From an uncultured Desulfovibrio sp. (GTDB lineage: Bacteria > Desulfobacterota > Desulfovibrionia > Desulfovibrionales > Desulfovibrionaceae): 9,782 nucleotides of DNA. This document shows positions 6,195-9,782 of this stretch, in pieces. Positions within the stretch are counted from its first letter, which is position 1. Every line of letters begins with the position of its first letter. The position numbers were made by a program, and so were the translations under genes. The notes under the pieces are model-generated. The model saw only the letters and a program-made list of their open reading frames with translations. It had not been told where the DNA came from and did not search any database. The DNA is taken from positions 1 through 9,782 of the forward strand of contig CAMWTD010000060.1 in NCBI GenBank assembly GCA_947177085.1, given 5' to 3'.

Positions 6195-7023
6195 CCTTCT
6201 CGCGCCCGAAACCTCCACGGTCCTCACCCTGGTGGTCTATGCCCTTGCGGGCGCGGTGGGCCTTGTGGGGATGCTGGCCAGGCGGACGGCCTTGCGCCGC
6301 GCCGCCTGCTGGCTGGCCGTAGCGGCCTTCGCCTGCCAGACGCTGCTCCTCGCGCTGGGCGCGCACGCCAGCCATCCCGATGGCCTCACGCTGGGCGCGT
6401 ATCTCCAGATGCTCGCCTGGTTCGTCCTCCTTTGCGGCCTCGGTCTCTGGGCGCGCTTCCGGCAGGACGCGCCGCTCATCTTCGCGGCGCTTTTGGGCCT
6501 CATCCTCTTTCTCATGTCAACGCCCTGGCTCGACGACGCCGTGCCCCTGCCGCCTTCGCTGCGCGGGCCCTTTTTCGCCCTGCACATCGGCGCGCTCTTC
6601 CTGAGCCTCGGGCTGCTCGCGCTGGCTTTTGCCGCCGGGGCGCTCTTCCTGTTTCTTGAACGGCGCATCAAGAGCAAGCAACGCATGGCGGGCATCTGGC
6701 AGGACATGCCCGCCCTCGCCGTTCTCGACAAAATCAATGCCATCTGCGCCCTCACCGCCTTTCCGCTCTACACCCTCGGCATCGTGGCCGGACTTTTCTG
6801 GGCGCGCCCGGTATTCGGGGGGACGCTAACGGGCGACCCCAAGCAAGTGGTGAGCCTTCTCGTATGGCTGCTTCTGGCCGTACTCTTCCACAACCGCCTT
6901 GCCAGCGGCTGGAAGGGCCGCAAGCCCGCGCGCCTTGCCGTCTTCATCTTCCTGCTCTCGGTCTTTTCGCTCGTGGTGGTCAATGTTTTCATGGAAACGC
7001 AGCACGCCTTTTTGCGCGGGTAG
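6181..7023 (+). CDS. HemX/CcsA-like cytochrome c assembly family membrane protein
   Basis: A 280-residue integral membrane protein of the CcsA/CcmC/HemX family, with about eight hydrophobic segments (roughly 13-31, 42-59, 72-90, 97-113, 131-158, 188-206, 222-238, 251-270). Family histidines are seen at 135 (ALHIGALF), 237 (LFHNRL) and 275 (METQHAF). The tryptophan-rich WWD heme-handling motif of true CcsA proteins is degraded: the matching segment reads FGGTLTGDPKQ (212-222), keeping DPK but no tryptophan. Together with its position just before hemA this makes it more like HemX, which in Bacillus is encoded beside hemA and affects HemA levels, than a cytochrome c synthetase. The role here is inferred. 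The ATG at 6181 has GGAG six bases upstream and overlaps the end of the dehydrogenase gene, implying translational coupling; hemA follows after nine bases. Confidence 0.8.
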   Translation: MSLADLLAPETSTVLTLVVYALAGAVGLVGMLARRTALRRAACWLAVAAFACQTLLLALGAHASHPDGLTLGAYLQMLAWFVLLCGLGLWARFRQDAPLIFAALLGLILFLMSTPWLDDAVPLPPSLRGPFFALHIGALFLSLGLLALAFAAGALFLFLERRIKSKQRMAGIWQDMPALAVLDKINAICALTAFPLYTLGIVAGLFWARPVFGGTLTGDPKQVVSLLVWLLLAVLFHNRLASGWKGRKPARLAVFIFLLSVFSLVVVNVFMETQHAFLRG

Positions 7024-7032
7024 GCCGGCTCA

Positions 7033-8331
7033 ATGCGGCACGACATCGTACTTGTGGGCCTGAACCACCGCACCGCGGGGGTGGATGTGCGCGAGCGCTT
7101 CGCGCTTGCCGAGCACTGTCAGCCTGACACCTGGGCCGTGCCCCCCGCCGAGGCGCTCAGCGAGGCGCTCATCCTCTCCACCTGCAATCGCGTGGAGCTT
7201 TTAGGCGTGGGCGCTGACAGCGCCTCCGTGCGCGACCACCTTTTGCGCTCCTGGGCCTGCGCGCGTCATGCCGAACCGGAGGACCTCGCGCCCTTCCTCT
7301 ATGAATACAAAGGCAACGAGGCTGTGCGCCACCTCTTTGCCGTGGCCTCCAGCCTCGATTCCATGGTGCTCGGCGAACCCCAGATTCTGGGGCAGCTCAA
7401 GCAGGCCTATCGCCGCTCCGTGGAGAGCCGCGCCACGGGCGTCATCCTCAACCGGCTGCTGCACAAGGCCTTTTCCGTGGCGAAGCGCGTCCGCACCGAG
7501 ACCGCCGTGGCCGCCAACGCCGTTTCCATCAGCTATGCCGCGGTGGAGCTCGCCCGGCGCATTTTCGGCGACATGCCGAAGCACCGGGCGCTGCTTGTGG
7601 GCGCGGGCGAAATGGCGGAACTGGCGGCCATGCACCTGCTTCAGGCGGGCATCGACGAGATCGTCGTCGTCAACCGCACCCGCGAGCGCGCCGTTGAACT
7701 GGCCAGGCGCTTCCATGGCAGGGCGGCCTCCTTTGAGGAGCTTCCCGCGCGCATTGCCGACGCGGACATCGTCATCACCTCCACGGGCTCGCCGGAACCC
7801 ATCATCCGCGCGCGCGACCTGCGCGCCGTGCTCAAGACGCGCAAGAACCGGCCCATGTTCTTCATCGACATTGCCGTGCCCCGGGATATCGACCCGGATG
7901 TCAACGGCCTCGACAATGTCTACCTCTACGACATCGACGACTTGCGCGAAGTGGTGGAGGAAAACCTTGCCGGACGCCGCGAGGAGGCGGCCAAGGCCGG
8001 GGCCATCCTCGACGAGGAAGTGGCGCTTTTTTCGGGCTGGCTGGAAAGCCTTGAGAGCCAGCCCACCGTCGTGGAGCTTGTACGCCGCGGCGAGCGCGTT
8101 GCCGAGGAAGAACTGGCGAGGACCCTCAAGCGCCTCGGGCCGCTCGACGAAAACCAGCGCGCCGCCATCACGGCCATGGCCCACGCCATCGCGCACAAGC
8201 TCAATCACGCCCCCATCATGTTCCTCAAGGAGGACGGCATGGCCCGCGAGGGCGCGCCGGCCCGCGTCAACCTGGTCCGCCGCGTCTTTGCCCTTGACGC
8301 CCCTCCGGGACGCCACGGGCGCGGAGCCTGA
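7033..8331 (+). CDS. hemA: Glutamyl-tRNA reductase
   Basis: A 432-residue glutamyl-tRNA reductase, which reduces Glu-tRNA(Glu) with NADPH to glutamate-1-semialdehyde, the first committed step of the C5 tetrapyrrole pathway. The catalytic cysteine is Cys51 in ILSTCNRVEL; GLNHRTA (9-15), GEPQILGQLK (114-123), the NADPH loop VGAGEMAE (189-196), VVNRT (212-216) and IDIAVPRDIDP further on are all intact. A C-terminal dimerisation helix region completes a normal-length protein. The ATG at 7033 fits the family's N-terminus, but the ribosome site is weak (GGTAGG at 7019-7024), suggesting coupling to the HemX-like gene. Activity should be coordinated with the dehydrogenase two genes upstream, since both supply sirohydrochlorin. 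The rest of the pathway (hemL, hemB, hemC and so on) is not in this window. Confidence 0.97.
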   Translation: MRHDIVLVGLNHRTAGVDVRERFALAEHCQPDTWAVPPAEALSEALILSTCNRVELLGVGADSASVRDHLLRSWACARHAEPEDLAPFLYEYKGNEAVRHLFAVASSLDSMVLGEPQILGQLKQAYRRSVESRATGVILNRLLHKAFSVAKRVRTETAVAANAVSISYAAVELARRIFGDMPKHRALLVGAGEMAELAAMHLLQAGIDEIVVVNRTRERAVELARRFHGRAASFEELPARIADADIVITSTGSPEPIIRARDLRAVLKTRKNRPMFFIDIAVPRDIDPDVNGLDNVYLYDIDDLREVVEENLAGRREEAAKAGAILDEEVALFSGWLESLESQPTVVELVRRGERVAEEELARTLKRLGPLDENQRAAITAMAHAIAHKLNHAPIMFLKEDGMAREGAPARVNLVRRVFALDAPPGRHGRGA

Positions 8332-8334
8332 GGC

Positions 8335-9471
8335 GTGTGCGCCGAAGCCGGGCCCTCCTTTCCCCCAACCCTGCCGACGCTTCGGCAACTCAGCCCGGCG
8401 GAGGCCCGCCTGTGCCTCGGCATTGAGCGCTTCTGCCGCCGCGCGCTCGGCCTTGCGGCCGGTTCCCGCCTGCTGCTCGCGCTCTCCGGCGGGGCGGATT
8501 CCACCGCGCTCGCCTGCCTGTTGCGCCTGCTGGCCTCGCGGCTTGAGCTCACCCTCTTTGCCCTTTGCCTGGACCATGCTCTCCGGCCGGAAAGCGCGGA
8601 AGATGGCCGCCATGTGGAGGCGCTTTGCCGCTGGCTCGGCATCCCGTGCGCGGTGTTTCGGCAGGATGTGGCGGCCTGCGCCAAGGACTGGGGCTGCGGC
8701 CTGGAAGATGCGGGGCGGAAGGCGCGCTATGCGCTGCTGGAAGAAGAACGGCAGGCCGTGGACGCGGACTGGATCGTTCTCGGCCATCATGCCGGGGATC
8801 TTGCCGAGGACGTGCTGCTCCGGCTCACACGCGGCGCATCATGGCCTGCCCTCGCGGGCATGGCGGCAAAGGATGAGGGCCGCCGCTTGCTCCGCCCCCT
8901 GCTCTTTACCGACCCCGAAGCCCTGCGCGGCTTGCTGCGCGCGCTCGGCATCGGCTGGCGCGAGGATGCGAGCAACCAAAGCCGCGCCTTCCGGCGCAAC
9001 CGTCTGCGCCATGAGGTGCTGCCCCTGCTCCGGCGGGAAAATCCGTCCCTGGACCGGAGCTTCGTCACACTCCACGAGTTGGGGGAGCTCGACGGCGATT
9101 TTTGGGAGGGTCTGCTGACCGCGGCGCTCATCGAACATCCGTGGCGGGAAATACGGGCCGACGACGGCCCGGGGCTGCTGCTCCCCAGGGAGTTGCTGGC
9201 CGGACTGCATCCGGCGGCGCGGCTGCGCCTCTATGTGCGGGCCTTGCGCGCGCTCGGGAAGGTGTCAGGAGCGCGGGGGCAGGCACGGGGCGCGACCCTG
9301 CTTGCGCTGGACGAGGCGTTGCGCCAGGGCCGGGGCAACACATGCTTTCAGCTTCCCGGCGGCATGGAGGCCATGCTGCGCCGCGGCAGCATCATCTTCA
9401 AAAAATCCCCTCACTCCCCGCGCAGCAGGGCGAGACCGGCCCTGGTCACGCCATCCACGTCAAGGCCCTGA
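8335..9471 (+). CDS. tilS: tRNA(Ile)-lysidine synthetase
   Basis: A 378-residue PP-loop ATPase that attaches lysine to C34 of the CAU-anticodon isoleucine tRNA, making it read AUA. The ATP pyrophosphatase loop SGGADS is at 51-56; other family segments are LDHALRPES (79-87), EDAGRKARY (124-132), GHHAGDLAED (150-159), and the tRNA-contact stretch REDASNQSRAFRRNRLRH (209-226). In GHHAGDLAED the first aspartate of the usual HHADD is a glycine, a mild variation. I chose the GTG at 8335, four bases after the hemA stop, because GGAG (8323-8326) lies eight bases upstream; later starts would also leave the PP-loop intact. The last 20 or so residues are arginine/serine/proline-rich and lie antisense to the end of dxs, so they are probably an unconserved tail. 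Confidence 0.92.
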   Translation: MCAEAGPSFPPTLPTLRQLSPAEARLCLGIERFCRRALGLAAGSRLLLALSGGADSTALACLLRLLASRLELTLFALCLDHALRPESAEDGRHVEALCRWLGIPCAVFRQDVAACAKDWGCGLEDAGRKARYALLEEERQAVDADWIVLGHHAGDLAEDVLLRLTRGASWPALAGMAAKDEGRRLLRPLLFTDPEALRGLLRALGIGWREDASNQSRAFRRNRLRHEVLPLLRRENPSLDRSFVTLHELGELDGDFWEGLLTAALIEHPWREIRADDGPGLLLPRELLAGLHPAARLRLYVRALRALGKVSGARGQARGATLLALDEALRQGRGNTCFQLPGGMEAMLRRGSIIFKKSPHSPRSRARPALVTPSTSRP

Positions 9472-9782
9472 AGCCCGCGCAGCTCGGCCTGGGTTCCGTG
9501 CTCCACAAAGGTATCGTCAAGCCCGAGGCGGCGGATGCGCTGCCCGCGCAAGAGGCGGGCATCGCTCAGGTATTCCAGCGCCGCCGAGGCAAAGCCCCCG
9601 GCCCGCGCCCCTTCTTCCACAAAGAGCAGGCGGTCAAAGTTGCGCGCAAGCTCCGCAAGCTGGTCTTCGGGCAGCGGCTTGAGCCACACCGGGGCAAAGA
9701 CCAGCGGGCGCGCGCCCGTTTCGGCCTCGATGCGGCGGGCCGCCTCAAGCGCCGTGTGCGCGCAGGGCCCTGCCGCCACGAT
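9411..9782 (-). CDS. dxs: 1-deoxy-D-xylulose-5-phosphate synthase, C-terminal end (partial)
   Basis: The last 123 residues of a protein entering from the right edge. They match the C-terminal transketolase domain of Dxs, the thiamine-diphosphate enzyme that condenses pyruvate and glyceraldehyde-3-phosphate for the MEP isoprenoid pathway. Recognisable features are the strand IVAAGPCA at the edge, WLKPLPEDQL, FVEEGARAGGFASAALEYL, LGLDDTFVEHGTQAEL and LQGLDVDGV. Catalytic and cofactor-binding parts lie outside the window. Apparent internal starts (such as the GTG at 9777-9779) are not the real one. It ends with TGA at 9411-9413, inside the converging tilS gene. A run of six T (minus strand, 9405 to 9400) lies just beyond, but the hairpin before it is weak. 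Confidence 0.88.
   Translation of the reverse strand: MVAAGPCAHTALEAARRIEAETGARPLVFAPVWLKPLPEDQLAELARNFDRLLFVEEGARAGGFASAALEYLSDARLLRGQRIRRLGLDDTFVEHGTQAELRGLQGLDVDGVTRAGLALLRGE

Noticed and set aside
7201..8790. A 529-codon minus-strand open frame antisense to hemA/tilS
   Set aside because: Composition is typical of antisense GC-rich coding DNA (His, Gly, Ala, Arg) and no family motif is present.
7268..9118. A 616-codon + strand open frame across hemA and tilS
   Set aside because: It is a shadow in another frame, with long Arg/Ser/Pro-rich stretches and no domain, while hemA and tilS occupy the same DNA with full motif sets.
9400..9434. Possible intrinsic terminator for dxs (minus strand hairpin plus six T)
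   Set aside because: The stem is two 3-bp halves with a bulge, and the T-run starts eight bases after it, which is too far for a standard terminator.

Overview
The window looks like ordinary chromosomal DNA from a high-GC, Gram-negative bacterium. It is most likely a sulfate reducer of the Desulfovibrio group. I infer this from three things: the GC-rich third codon positions; the gene order precorrin-2 dehydrogenase, HemX/CcsA-like membrane protein, glutamyl-tRNA reductase, which I recall from Desulfovibrio; and a phenylacetate-CoA ligase-type enzyme next to a DUF1786 protein. The genus is an inference, since no rRNA gene is present.

Left part (1-4131, + strand). About 350 bases without a convincing gene come first. 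They carry a good sigma70-type promoter that points left, out of the window. A tight four-gene cluster follows: a DUF1786 protein (352-1410), a phenylacetate-CoA ligase (1451-2749), a small DUF456 membrane protein (2753-3340) and a SpoU/TrmH-family RNA 2'-O-methyltransferase (3349-4131). Gaps are 40, 3 and 8 bases, so the genes are probably co-transcribed. Their functions do not form one obvious pathway.

Middle (4114-5456). The universally conserved nucleotide-binding protein YchF is on the minus strand, convergent with the methyltransferase gene. A hairpin plus a run of seven T, read on the minus strand, lies over the end of the methyltransferase gene and probably terminates ychF. A 188-base divergent intergenic region separates ychF from the next operon and has a candidate promoter for each direction.

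Right part (5457-9471, + strand). This is a tetrapyrrole/tRNA operon: precorrin-2 dehydrogenase (SirC-like), a HemX/CcsA-like membrane protein, glutamyl-tRNA reductase (hemA) and tRNA(Ile)-lysidine synthetase (tilS). HemA makes the first committed intermediate from Glu-tRNA, and SirC acts later, on the branch to sirohydrochlorin. In sulfate reducers that branch feeds siroheme (for sulfite reductase), cobalamin and heme by the siroheme route. The right edge holds the 3' end of dxs on the minus strand, whose last 61 bases overlap the end of tilS.

I found no mobile element, CRISPR array, RNA gene or defence system. The points most worth checking are the replaced catalytic aspartate in SirC, the degenerate heme-handling motif in the HemX-like protein, the DUF1786-ligase linkage, and regulatory signals that overlap genes or lie between promoter elements.
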